Shown here: piece by piece, positions 45,813-55,949 of the stretch
How positions within the stretch are numbered: position 1 is the stretch's first letter
How the letters are laid out: every line of letters begins with the position of its first letter
Origin: Leuctra nigra
Lineage: Eukaryota > Arthropoda > Insecta > Plecoptera > Leuctridae
NCBI GenBank assembly: GCA_934045905.1
Contig: OW203770.1
Span: 26,731,259-26,795,258 of the forward strand
Length of the DNA: 64,000 bases
Direction of reading: 5' to 3'
The notes under the pieces: model-generated
Databases searched by the model: none
Told to the model about the DNA's origin: nothing
What the model saw: the letters and a program-made list of their open reading frames with translations, nothing else
Program-made: the position numbers and the translations under genes

Positions 45813-46190
45813 TTTAAAATTCTGCTAGTTTGAATTTAAATTTCAAAAAAATCTCTTTGACGAACAAGCGCATTTCCGATTGCCTACCCAGGCCTCTTTA
45901 CTGATAAATTCTTATCGATAACACCGACATTAATCATCAGTATCATAATCATGCATCCCTTGAATATGTTTAGTTACAGACGACAGAGTGTGAAGTTAAA
46001 CATCAAGGTATCACATCACAGACTATAGTTGGAATTGACTAGTTGGCCAGTCGGAGATATTTCAGAACTTTAATTTTATCTAACAAACATAAAATAGTTG
46101 ACACAAAAAAAGCATGTGAGGTGATGAACTGAAACACATATGAACATGTCCATTTACTGACAAACATTGAACAAGGAAATATCTGATTTA
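45813..46190. other. Unassigned
   Basis: No recognised feature. Confidence 0.4.
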
Positions 46191-47072
46191 TAGAGCCAAG
46201 ATTATATGGTTTTATTTTTGCAGTGATTTCGTTTTTAAAAACACAAATTTCGTTTTTTGTGGTTTTATGAATTGAGGATTTCGCGATTTGTGGGGCCATT
46301 AAAACACACAAAATTGAACTTTAAAACGAAAATGAATTTCATCTTTATTACCAATATGTTTTGCTCACACAAATGAATAATGTAAATAATCAAATTAAAA
46401 TGATAAAATAAGTTGCATCATAAGAAACAGGCAAGTGAATTGGCGTGAGCCATCATTAGAACAGTCAGCTGTCTAACTGACTGGGGGTGTGGTGTGGGTG
46501 GGCCCTTCATGGGCATGAAAAGGAGGGGTAAATAGAGAGCCTAAATATAGGGCTCTCTAGAGGTAAAAAGGGGTAGGTAGTTGGCCAAAGTGCAAGGTTG
46601 CCATGTTTCCACCATCAGCCAGAAGCATCGTCTTAAAGCAGTCACTGACTGGTTATGTTCAGGTGGTTTTCTGATTGGTGGTGGTGGTGGTGGTGGTGGT
46701 GGGGGGGGGGGGGGGGGGTGTAAAATTTAGCAGGTATGTTTGCAACCTTGTTTTCCAGCTAATCAAAGAATGGATTTTCACCATTCTTAGACGCAACAAG
46801 TGCTAGATTAAATGAAAATTTTATAGTACCTAAAAGTAAAAAAAAAAAAAAAAAAAAATTATATATATTTTTTTTTTAGTGAAAAATCACTGTTTTCGTG
46901 GTTATTTTGCGATTTAGGTCAATTTCGCGAATTAAAGTGTATTTCGTTTTATTTCGCGATTGGAAAATGACAGTTTTGGGGTTTAAATTCCATGAACCAT
47001 GCACATTTCACACTAAAACCTGTTTATTTAAAATTTCGTTTTATTTTCAATCACCATATAATCTTGGCTCTA
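46191..47072. mobile_element. Non-autonomous hAT element with 8-bp target duplication
   Basis: TIRs TAGAGCCAAGATTATATGG at both ends. Perfect 8-bp duplication CTGATTTA at 46183-46190 and 47073-47080. The subterminal regions hold many ATTTCGCGATT-like repeats in both orientations, as in hAT transposase-binding regions. A TGG repeat and G-run lie at 46676-46718. At 882 bp it has no transposase. Confidence 0.9.
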
Positions 47073-47641
47073 CTGATTTAACAACGAGTAGGTACCTTAA
47101 TAACATTTAAATACTTATAATGATTTACATTACATTTATGTTTATAATCTAAGTTGCCGGAAAATTTACCCTAGAGTCTAGAACAGAGGAAATTTTCCGA
47201 ATCAATCTTGAAATTTTAATTTTTTTTTATACAACAATGTAGAGTTAATTTCTGCTAAACCTTCCATTAGAATTTGTGAGCTTCTTGCGGTTAAATAAAT
47301 GGTAACATTTTATTTTCACCAATTAGAATATTGAACAGTAATTTCTACTGCAAAAGTAATTAATTTCAGGAATTGTTTAACCTCATCAGACCACTTGCTT
47401 GCAAAATTCAAAGATATTTTTCAAAACTTGATTATCCGGGAGAAATCACAGAGGTTAACGCAAATGGCGAACATGTGGGGTTGGAGGGTTTGATTATAAA
47501 AACCGATTAAACACCTTATACCTAATTATTATTTCTCCAGATAATTGGAGATCCAACTTATTCGATAATTGTAAATTTTCAGACCGCGGGTGTACACAAT
47601 TAATGTAAAATTAATAATGAATATAAAATTAAAAAGAAAAA
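47073..47641. other. Unassigned, downstream of the zinc-finger exon
   Basis: AT-rich. On the minus strand it follows the stop codon of the zinc-finger exon and may be its 3' UTR. Confidence 0.3.
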
Positions 47642-47988
47642 TCAATGTGCATCACTAGACTCAGACTTATTCTCATCATCTGACGGCAAGGAGCATTCAT
47701 ATTCATCCTCAACAATTCTATCACAATTCAGCCACCGTATCCAATCTTCCGCCAAGTGTTCCGCATGGGACTTCGTAAGCGGACACGTCGATGATACATT
47801 AACATTATGTATGTAAAACAGATGATTTCTGAGGGTCATCTTACGTTTTAAAACATGCTGGCAGATGACACACTTGAAGCACTTGTCTCTGGAGTGTGAC
47901 TCAATCATATGTTTCATTGTAGTGTGTACCTTCAACTGGCGAAGAGATCTGAACTTCTTTCGACACAACGAACATCGCACCTTGACAC
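47642..47988 (-). CDS. C2H2 zinc-finger protein, terminal exon
   Basis: Preceded on the minus strand by CTGTTTTAG, a good acceptor, and open to a stop at 47642. Two C2H2 fingers are visible: CSLC-X12-H-X4-H (RKKFRSLRQLKV as the 12-residue loop) and CVIC-X12-H-X4-H (QHVLKRKMTLRN). After them comes a non-finger stretch (AEHLAEDWIRWLNCDR) and an acidic, Ser-rich tail ending SSDAH. These fingers normally bind DNA in the nucleus. The exon is intact, with finger spacing preserved, which suggests a real or recently active host gene. Upstream exons are not located; family B fragments occupy the adjoining intron. The product may belong to one of the large arthropod zinc-finger families; no orthologue is named. 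Confidence 0.7.
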
Positions 47989-48023
47989 CTAAAACAGAAC
48001 GGACTCATGTATACGCTTGGAGT

Positions 48024-48150
48024 ACGCTCGGTGTAACGCGTTGATGAGCGAGCACGGGTACGTGCAAATTCTCCATCAGGAATTCCATACACAACGAACA
48101 GAAAACATATACATCCATATTGAATTGAAATACATAAAATCCAAATAAGA
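48024..48150 (-). mobile_element. Family B fragment B8
   Basis: Minus-strand copy of the terminal GCTCGCTCATCAACGCGTTA region plus adjacent body resembling B4. The CTAG terminus is lost. It sits in the putative intron just upstream of the zinc-finger exon. Confidence 0.6.
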
Positions 48151-48221
48151 ATCTTTCTTATCCAAGATAAGAATATTGAGCCTAATTTCATATTTGAAAT
48201 ATGGTTTTTACTGATTCCGTG

Positions 48222-48316
48222 AATGTTAATAAATACCAACTGCAATGTGAAAAGATTTTCCTCGAGTGGGACTCGAGGAAAATCTTTTCACATTGCAGTT
48301 GGTATTTATTAACATT
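48222..48316. repeat. Perfect 46-bp inverted repeat with 3-nt loop
   Basis: Arms at 48222-48267 and 48271-48316 are exact reverse complements around GGG. The right arm carries GAGGAAAATCTTTTCA and TTGCAGTTGGTA, matching the body of the tRNA-SINE remnant at about 27630. It could be a snap-back copy of that SINE. Confidence 0.95.
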
Positions 48317-48397
48317 TATATTTGTTGGAGATGTACAATGAGCTTTGTACGAGTTTCTTTTAATATTTAACGACCCATAACAGCCCAATAGACTAAA

Positions 48398-49305
48398 CTA
48401 GGAAAACGCTCTGAGTAACGCGTTGATGAGCGAGCACGGATACGCGCAACATCTCGAACCGGTCTATCGAAAATGTCATTAAAAGGAAATAATTCTAAAA
48501 TTTCGCCACAGATTGGTATAAAAATCTCAAAAAATTCCTAAAATATTGGTCCAAATAACCATGCAAAGTTTTAAGTTGATCGATTGAACCTTTATGATTA
48601 AACGGTTCCGTGTTAATTTTCAAAAATAACAGGATCTCGTTCAAAAAATATACCTGGGACCACCCATATGATATGATATGTAGTGTGTGTACACAATATC
48701 AGATCGACTGTTGAACGGTCATTATCAGTTTCATATGCGTTTGAAAGTTTCTGCTCTAACTACCTTGCCTTGAACTGAAGATTCGAAGTCGCCGTGAATT
48801 TGACAGCCAACACGCAAAAAGTCCGTAAAATGTCAATAACTTTCGGATTTAAACACAGATTAGTATGAAAATTGTCAAAAATGCAGATAATGTTGGTCCC
48901 AACCATCATGCGAAGTTATAAGTTGATCGTTCAATCGGTTCTAGTTTAAATGTCTAAAAACACAGGAAAGATGATTTTAAATTTTAACCAATGGGAGGAT
49001 TTGGCTGAAACTTTGTTTGATTGGGTACAATGTTGGGGGAAATGACTTGTCAAAATTTCAATTGGATCGAAACAACCAGTCGAAAGTTATTTTTTTTTAA
49101 ATTTGAACCAATCAATGGATTTCAAAAAAATTAGGGTCTGCAACAATCAGAAATGTTACGTACATGTGTGCAACATTTCAGCTCGATCGAAGAAAAACTC
49201 TGACCTGTATATCGTCAGTAACAGAAAAAAACAAAAAAAACAAAAAAAAAAAAACAGAGGTCCGTGCCAAAAGAGCCAAAAGGAGACGCTCGCTTCGCTC
49301 GCTCA
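48398..49305 (-). mobile_element. Family B Helentron-like element B9, complete
   Basis: On the minus strand it starts TGAGCGAGCGAAGCGAGCG at 49305 and ends with the AACGCGTT dyad and CTAG at 48398. T lies on each flank. Close to B2 in structure. Confidence 0.75.
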
Positions 49306-49480
49306 ATAATGCCGCACACTGAAGTTCATTATGACCTCTGGTACGACCTCAAAGTGTTAAATACGATCGTATTAAACACTTTGAGGTCGCACCAGAGGTC
49401 ATAAAGTACTCCAGTGTGTGGCATTATTTAGTCTTTTAGGCTGTAATGGGGCATTACTATCTGATTTTTAAAAAAATTTA
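49306..49480. mobile_element. Partial palindrome-ended MITE, relative of 45531-45812
   Basis: A near-perfect palindrome (about 120 bp) centred on ACGATCGT, with inner TTATGACCTCTGGT, AGTGTGTGGCATTA, and then a flank ending ACTATCTGATTTTT as in the relative. Its left outer arm is lost at the B9 insertion point. Confidence 0.6.
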
Positions 49481-49659
49481 TGTGGGAAGACAAAATTTAA
49501 AAAAAAAAACGCTCTGAAGAACCGTGCGATTCCCGTTCGCTTCCGTTTGCCTCTAAACATTGCATTAGAGTTCCAAAACATAGTACTTAGTTAGACATAG
49601 GAACTAAGTCTTAAGGATAATATTAGAAGGTATTGTTGTATAGTTCATACTTTTGTATC

Positions 49660-49740
49660 ACTGAAGTGGTTTTGTGTAAGAGAAACCTCGCCACATTTAC
49701 AATAAAGACAATTTCTATTCCATTCTATTCTATTCTACAA
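49660..49740 (+). mobile_element. Possible LINE 3' end
   Basis: AATAAAGACAATTTCTATTC followed by ATTCT-type pentamer repeats, as often seen at 3' ends of non-LTR retrotransposons. No coding part was recognised upstream. Confidence 0.3.
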
Positions 49741-50348
49741 ATTAAGACTGTCCAGAGTGTGCTAGAAGCGTCGTGGGCAAACGTAGTAAAACAAATGATA
49801 CCAACAAATTGTCATGCAGATTTGGCAAAGACTTCAAGATGCCAGATGACAGGGTGATGGTTGCGAAAATGTTCGTGCTGATTGGCCCGGCCAAAGTTCA
49901 ATGACATCGCTTCATAGGAATCTGCACAAAAGAAAATGAATTAATAAAAGAAGCAACAGAACAGTGAACATTTGGTAAATACTAAATACCATTTACACAA
50001 TTTAAAAATCGTGAATTTCAGGTAGATACTTATTCAAAATATCAGAATAAAAAATCAATACAAATAAGTTAACTTAATACCAAGCAAGTTTACAATGTAA
50101 AAATAACTCTAGGTACATACATAAATTCAGTAACAAGCCATCTAGTTGCATGCGTATTAATATGCATTAGAAAGTTGCCGTTCAACAGACCTTGCAAAAG
50201 CTGGCATAAAATGTGATAAAGAAGCAGTGATAATATCTTTCAATGCATAGGTACATAATTATGACAAATATGTAAAAATTAGTATAACATTTTTGTACAA
50301 TGTCAGCTATGTAGGTACTTTTAAATTTATTAAACGATTTGTCTAAAA

Positions 50349-50381
<33 letters not shown>

Positions 50382-50389
50382 AAATAATA
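49741..50389. other. Unassigned, with (AT)n repeat
   Basis: No gene seen. An uninterrupted AT repeat lies at 50349-50375. Confidence 0.5.
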
Positions 50390-50995
50390 AAATGTTGGTC
50401 CCAATGACTGCAAAATTTGAAGTTAATCAGACAAAGGTATCAGTTTCAGTTTTACTGCCAGATATTTTACATCCTACAAGAAACAAGGACCGTTGAGAGT
50501 TGAGTAGCACTTTATTGCTCTCTTTCATCAGGGTATGTGGCAATGAGTTATCAGAAATATAATGTACAATTAAATTACCTATTATAATTGGGGTCTTACA
50601 TGGAATTACTAATAAGTAATAATATTTATCAACACTAGTAAGTAATTTAAATAGGAACATAGCATTGGGAATATTCAAAGGTAATATCTTACTTTTATTT
50701 TAAATGTTCTACCAATCAGTAGGTGTAATAAAAAACATTAAAATTTGTAGTGATATTTATAAACAGATAATAGGTTAGGAACTTAAAAAGAGGAAAGGTA
50801 CCTATCACATTTTTTATTTTTATTATTCTACCAATTAGCATATCCTGTTGAAAACTACACAAGACAGCTCATATGACAGTGCTCAAATGTTCAGATGGAT
50901 TGGTGGAACGGTTTGACCTATTTGCAAAAACACACACCGAGAAGGACTAGCAGAAGAAACTAGCAGTAGCAGTGAAGTGTCGCTTGCTCAAAGAA
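50390..50995 (-). mobile_element. Degenerate family B element B10
   Basis: Family B body blocks on the minus strand (TTGGTCCCAATGACTGCAAA near 50396, CCAATCAG and CCAATTAG boxes, ATTGGTGGAACGGTTTGACC near 50900). Both termini are degraded. Confidence 0.5.
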
Positions 50996-51129
50996 TGTAA
51001 AAGCAAAGTCATGCAAATGTCACATTCCCACCACCAGTCAATTAGTCACTAAGCGAATGATCGCTCTAACACTCCACACACAAGCATCGGTCTTTAGCAA
51101 GAGATATTTCACGGCACTCGTGATCTATG

Positions 51130-51264
51130 CACTGTTATGTCTCTTGAGTGAAGCGCTGGAGCTAATACCTGACGGCAGATGTCACATGCGAACTCCTTGG
51201 GTCTGCAGCTTACTGTGCGGGATGAATCTCTGCTCACAGGTGGAACACTGGTGCTTGCGATCGT
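51130..51264 (-). pseudogene. Decayed C2H2 zinc-finger exon
   Basis: On the minus strand TTTGTTCCAG precedes and one frame reads DRKHQCSTCEQRFIPHSKLQ, a finger that lacks its final His pair before a stop. The next frame reads EFACDICRQVL, the start of a second finger, and a third frame reads SASLKRH, its helix. Finger pieces therefore lie in three frames, so at least two frameshifting changes occurred. It lies about 3.2 kb upstream (in minus orientation) of the intact zinc-finger exon and may be a dead exon of the same gene or a duplicate. Confidence 0.55.
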
Positions 51265-51299
51265 CTGGAACAAACAGATTCATGTATACATTAGATTTA

Positions 51300-51680
51300 C
51301 AGATTAATGCTCAGGTAAAAGCAGGGAGTGGAACCCAAATGAATATCGGTTCCGCTTCCGGTTCCTGGAAAAAATATAATAACAGTTCCGATTCCGGTTC
51401 CATTTCGACTCCATAAGGGTTCCAATCGGTTCAATCAAATTCAGACAATACCTAGTTCAAATTGTTTTTTTTAAATTGACTTTTGGGAACTTACATGCTC
51501 AGAAATGTCAAACAGCAATTTGACTCGATGATCATTTATTTAAAAAACCGTAAATGGTAGTAAATAATTTCAGATTTGAAATGCAATGAAGTAAAAATTA
51601 AATGAAATTCATTATTAAAGAACACTTTTTATGGAACCTTTATGGAACCTACGGTGGGAGACAGGCAAAGATGAACCCGC
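51300..51680. repeat. GGTTCC/GATTCC-type simple repeat region
   Basis: Interspersed hexamers such as GGTTCCGATTCC at 51344-51430 and again TGGAACCTTTATGGAACC near 51632. This is a low-complexity repeat and no coding function is apparent. Confidence 0.4.
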
Positions 51681-52266
51681 GCTAGTGTAGTGGAAAGCCA
51701 CTCATTATATGTCACACGTAACTTCACATCTCATTTATATGTCACACGTAACTTCACAACTAATATTATAACAATTATACTTCAATTACACGTCAATAAT
51801 CATAATGACATGTCACTTTCAAATCAAAACAAACCAGCTGTCAAAACACGAGAACACGGCCTTCTTGAATGTCGAAAACTTGCAACAACAGATTGTCAGC
51901 TGTCAGAATCTTTCATTGAGCAACTTTCTTTTCACGTACTTTCAAACACTTATTAATATTGTTTAAACATCATGATTAATTATGAATGATGTATAATAAT
52001 TGATTGTTTATTGTTATCTGTATGTCAAATGTCATTTCATGTATTTCAAAGATAATTTTCCTATTTTTCTGAATGGAAGAAGTAAGACACTTGAGAGCGT
52101 GGTACCGGAAATGTGCAGAAGAGTTGCGCAGTCGTCGGCGCGGGGTATTTAAGAAATCCGAAAAGGCTAGATTTGATCAGTCTGGGTCTAGACTCTGGAC
52201 AGGTCACTTCTCTCGGGATAGGACTGGTATTTTCAACCAAGCTGGGTGCAAAGTTAAAAATACTAT
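51681..52266. other. Unassigned, with a short direct repeat
   Basis: TATGTCACACGTAACTTCAC occurs twice near 51700 and 51738. A GC-richer stretch at 52080-52250 has an open frame on each strand but no recognisable protein. Confidence 0.4.
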
Positions 52267-52714
52267 CTAGTGGAGCGGTCGCTCCACTCAGCCAAGTCGT
52301 ACCGTACACTCACAGTCACTCAACATACCGTAAATGCCTATATAAACTGAGGAGCAGACCAACTACTTTTACTGTAAGCAACAACATAGCATTTTCGGCC
52401 TACTGGATCTCAACAATGGAAAATCTCTCATTGTTGTGAAATGTCTTAATTTTGAGCTATGGCCCACCTGACAACATATACATTACGCGACAACGACCAG
52501 TCATGCCGTTTACGACCTAGAGGGCAGTAAAAATCGTGAAATTACACCGCTTTCTTCTTCTTCTTCTTCTTCTTCTTCTTCAGATGATGATGATATCAGA
52601 AAAGGTCGCCGTCACCGCCACAGCCTAAACGGCTGAACCGATCGACCTGAAATTTTTACCACATATGCACTTTTGGCGGCTGATGATACCTTGCCTCTTG
52701 CGATTTTTTGTGCC

Positions 52715-54290
52715 GCCATTTTTAAACCGGAAGTGACGTCATATCTCAAAAACGTCTGGACCGATTAGAACGAAATTAGCGCCATTCGATTAAGATAGTC
52801 ATCTATATGAAGTATCAATAATAAAATAATTATTTTCTTATTTTCTAAACCGGAAGTGACGTCATAAATAAGCAATATTTAACTTATTTCAACAAATTAT
52901 ACTTCAAGTACATACATAATTAACTTACATTGTAACATAGACAATACAAATTATAAATTCAAGGTTGTAGTGTACTCGGCCGCCATTCCTGAAACCGGAA
53001 GTGATGTCATATATCTAAAACGCTTGTACCGATTGCAACTGAACTAGCTCCTGCGTATTCATTCTGCAATTTATTTGAAACATCAATTGTGAAAAATTAA
53101 TAAACAAATTAACGGTACTGGAAATGGCGGAAGAAACCACTAAATGAAACCGGAAGTGACATCATATATTACAAATGGCATGACCGATTTTACGGAAATA
53201 TAGGGATTATGAATTCAGATGGTCGTTCATGAAGTATCAACTAGATTGTTTTCCTATTACCTATACCGGAAATCACGTCATATATATATGCTAAATGACG
53301 TCATAAATATGGTAATTGACACTAAATTCACCACTTTATACTTTTAAATAGATATTTAGTAAACGTTATTTGTAAATAATTATAAATTCAAAGTTGCAGT
53401 GTTCTCTGCCGCCATTTTTAAAACCGGAAGTGACGTCATATATTGAAAACGGCTGTACCGATTGCAACAAAATTTTGGAAATGTGTAGGACTAATAATTA
53501 TGAATTAAAGACGACATTATTTTCGGCCGCCATTGTTTAAACCGGAAGTGACGTCATATATCAAAAACGGTTGTACCGATTGCAAACAAATTTTGGAAAT
53601 ATGTAGGACTAATAATTATGAATTAAAGACGAGATTATTTTCGGCCGCCATTGTTAAAACCGGAAGTGACGTCATATATCGAAAACGGCTGTACCAATTG
53701 TAACCAAATTTTGGAAATATGTAGGACTAATAATTATGAATTAAGGACGGCATTATTTTCGACCGCCATTGTTAAAACCGGAAGTGACGTCATATATCAA
53801 ATACGGCTGTACCGATTGCAGCCAAATTTTGGAAATATGTAGGACTAATAATTTTTAATTGAAGGCGACATTATTTTCGGCCGCCATTGTTAAAACCGGA
53901 AGTGACGTCATATATTGAAAACGGCTGTACCGATTGCATCCAAATTTTGGAAATATGTTGGATTTATAATTATGGATTAAGGACGACATTATTTTCGGCC
54001 GCCATTGTTAAAACCGGAAGTAACGTCATATATCAAAAATGGCTGTACCGATTGCAACCAAATTTTGGAAATGTGTAGGACTTACAATTATGAATTAAAG
54101 ACGACATTATTTTCGGCCGCCATTGTTAAAACCGGAAGTGACGTCATTTATCGAAAACGTTCTACCGATTGCAACCAAATTATGCAATTATGTAGGACTT
54201 ATAATTATGAATTCAAGACGACATTATTTTCGGCAGCTATTTCAAAACCGGAAGTGACGTCATATATCAAAAACGGCTGGATCGATTGAA
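52715..54290 (+). repeat. Tandem array of YY1/Pho-like, ETS and CRE composite motifs (copy A6)
   Basis: Thirteen units, with cores near 52727, 52848, 52995, 53144, 53265, 53421, 53541, 53660, 53778, 53896, 54014, 54130 and 54248. The last eight are a regular tandem repeat of 116-120 bp. Each has GCCGCCAT(T) then ACCGGAAGTGACGTCATATA then ACGGCTGTACCGATTGCAA. Nine of the thirteen keep the exact CCGGAAGTGACGTCA. Confidence 0.9.
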
Positions 54291-54453
54291 ACGAAACTTA
54301 AGCTATTCTTCTTGGATAATCATTTTCATCTTATACCAAACGCAACTTTTCTTAGTAACCAAATCGGTTGAGGCGTATTTTTTTTAAAGAAATTAGTCCC
54401 TGCTCGGACATGTGCTACAAGCTGTATGAATAAACTAACAAAAGAAATGATAT

Positions 54454-55523
54454 CCCAGAAAAAAACACTCCGTGTAAAAAAGCAGCCAAGTCTTTTTACT
54501 TTAAAAAAATTCAACACCGAAAAGGAGTGATATCAAAAAAGGAGCCAAGTCAATGACATTTCCAAATATTTAATCGTATTTTTGAAATAAAAGAATAAAC
54601 ACCGAGAAATACTTTACAAAAGGACTTGGCGCATCGTTTTTTTAAAGACATTTTTCTATTCATAAGCATATGCCATTTATATACAACCGTCTTTAAGAAT
54701 TTTTGGAATAATAGGGAAACATCTTTCAATTACATATTATACATACCTACGGTAAAATATTTTCTATTTGAATATGTACACGATGAAACTTGTTGCCTAT
54801 GTTTGTAATAAATACACAATAGTTATATTCGTAATATTGTTTCGTGGTCAACATAATTAAGTCTCATGCGTTAAACCTTCTCATCATGAAATACATTTCT
54901 ATTAATCCACATTTTATAACAAAACATTTCACAAAGTACATAGTCACATTGAATTTCTATTAAAAAATTTAAATTTATACACTTGAAATTTCAAAAATAT
55001 ATTATAGTGTTCCAAAGATAGTTAGTAATTATTTGACAACGTTTCATGATTTCCTTCAGTCAAGATCAAATTATGAAAAGATACACTTCTAATATCACCA
55101 TATTAACAGTGCTATAAGAATATGTATGAGCCCACTTCCAATTGTTATTTAATTCTTCCACCCTTATATTACTTATCTATTACAGCATGAAATCTTTCTT
55201 CTATCGCCATTGACAAAACTATAATATAGCCATTATTAAAAGTAGCTTGATTCATAGATTCTGGCTCTAAAAGTAAGAGGAAAGTGTTCCACCTTTAAAT
55301 TATTTTCCACTTTTAGTATTGAATGAGGTCTTTAAAAAAACGATGCGCCAAGTCCTTTTGTCAAGTATTTCTCGGTGTTTATTCTTTTATTTCAAAAATA
55401 CGATTAAATATTTGGAAATGTCATTGACTTGGCTCCTTTTTTGATATCACTCCTTTTCGGTGTTGAATTTTTATAAAGTAAAAAGACTTGGCTGCTTTTT
55501 TACACGGAGTGTTTTTTTCTGGG
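54454..55523. mobile_element. Family C module, long subfamily, complete
   Basis: Same ends and interior as 9124-10221, with AT on both flanks. Forms the 5' end of family A copy A6. Confidence 0.8.
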
Positions 55524-55949
55524 ATTCTGATATACTTTATTGCTGGCTTGGTGACAGTAATAAAATACTTATCCTATTTAAATTCACTTTTAATTATTAT
55601 GTCTTGCTGGGTGCTGGACTTAATCATTATTCCTCTATCTCTCTATAGTCAGTCAGGTTAATTATTATTATACCTCGCTTGGTGTTGGGTTAAATCATAA
55701 TGTTCACATATAATTATTCAGAGTCAAGTAATTATTATGCCTCGCTGGGTGCTGGGCATAATCATTAATTAATTTCCCAAATGTTTTCTCATAGTCATTT
55801 ATGGAAAAGACTAATACTTTGAACTTAGCTGGGTGCACGGTCCAAATTATTATTCTAAGATATATTATTATTGGCTGGGTGACAATAAGACTCTATCTGT
55901 TTCCTTGAAATGAATCTTCACTAATAGGTTTTGTTTCGATATTATTCAT
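55524..55949. repeat. Degenerate edge of the 133-bp satellite
   Basis: Irregular copies of the satellite core words recur: CTTGCTGGGTGCTGG, CCTCGCTGGGTGCTGGGC, TTGGCTGGGTGACAATAAG. Spacing is uneven and sequence decay is strong, as at the borders of satellite arrays. Confidence 0.7.

Larger units (their letters stand above)
52267..55523 (-). mobile_element. Family A composite element copy A6, complete and longest array
   Basis: CTAG/hairpin at 52267-52287, CTT and GAT repeats at 52551-52592, a CCGATCGACCTGAAA block, motif array 52715-54290, spacer with GAGGCGTATTTTTTTTAAAG, then the family C long module 54454-55523. Structure is collinear with copy A2. No coding sequence. Confidence 0.75.

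Noticed and set aside
53651..54289. Repeated peptide in translations (TSYIENGCTNCNQILE-like)
   Set aside because: It is the in-frame reading of the 118-bp promoter-motif repeat. No start or stop organisation is consistent between units.
52715..54290. CRISPR-like array (regular spacing of a conserved core)
   Set aside because: The repeat unit is 118 bp with similar rather than unique spacers, lies inside a dispersed transposon, and the genome is eukaryotic.
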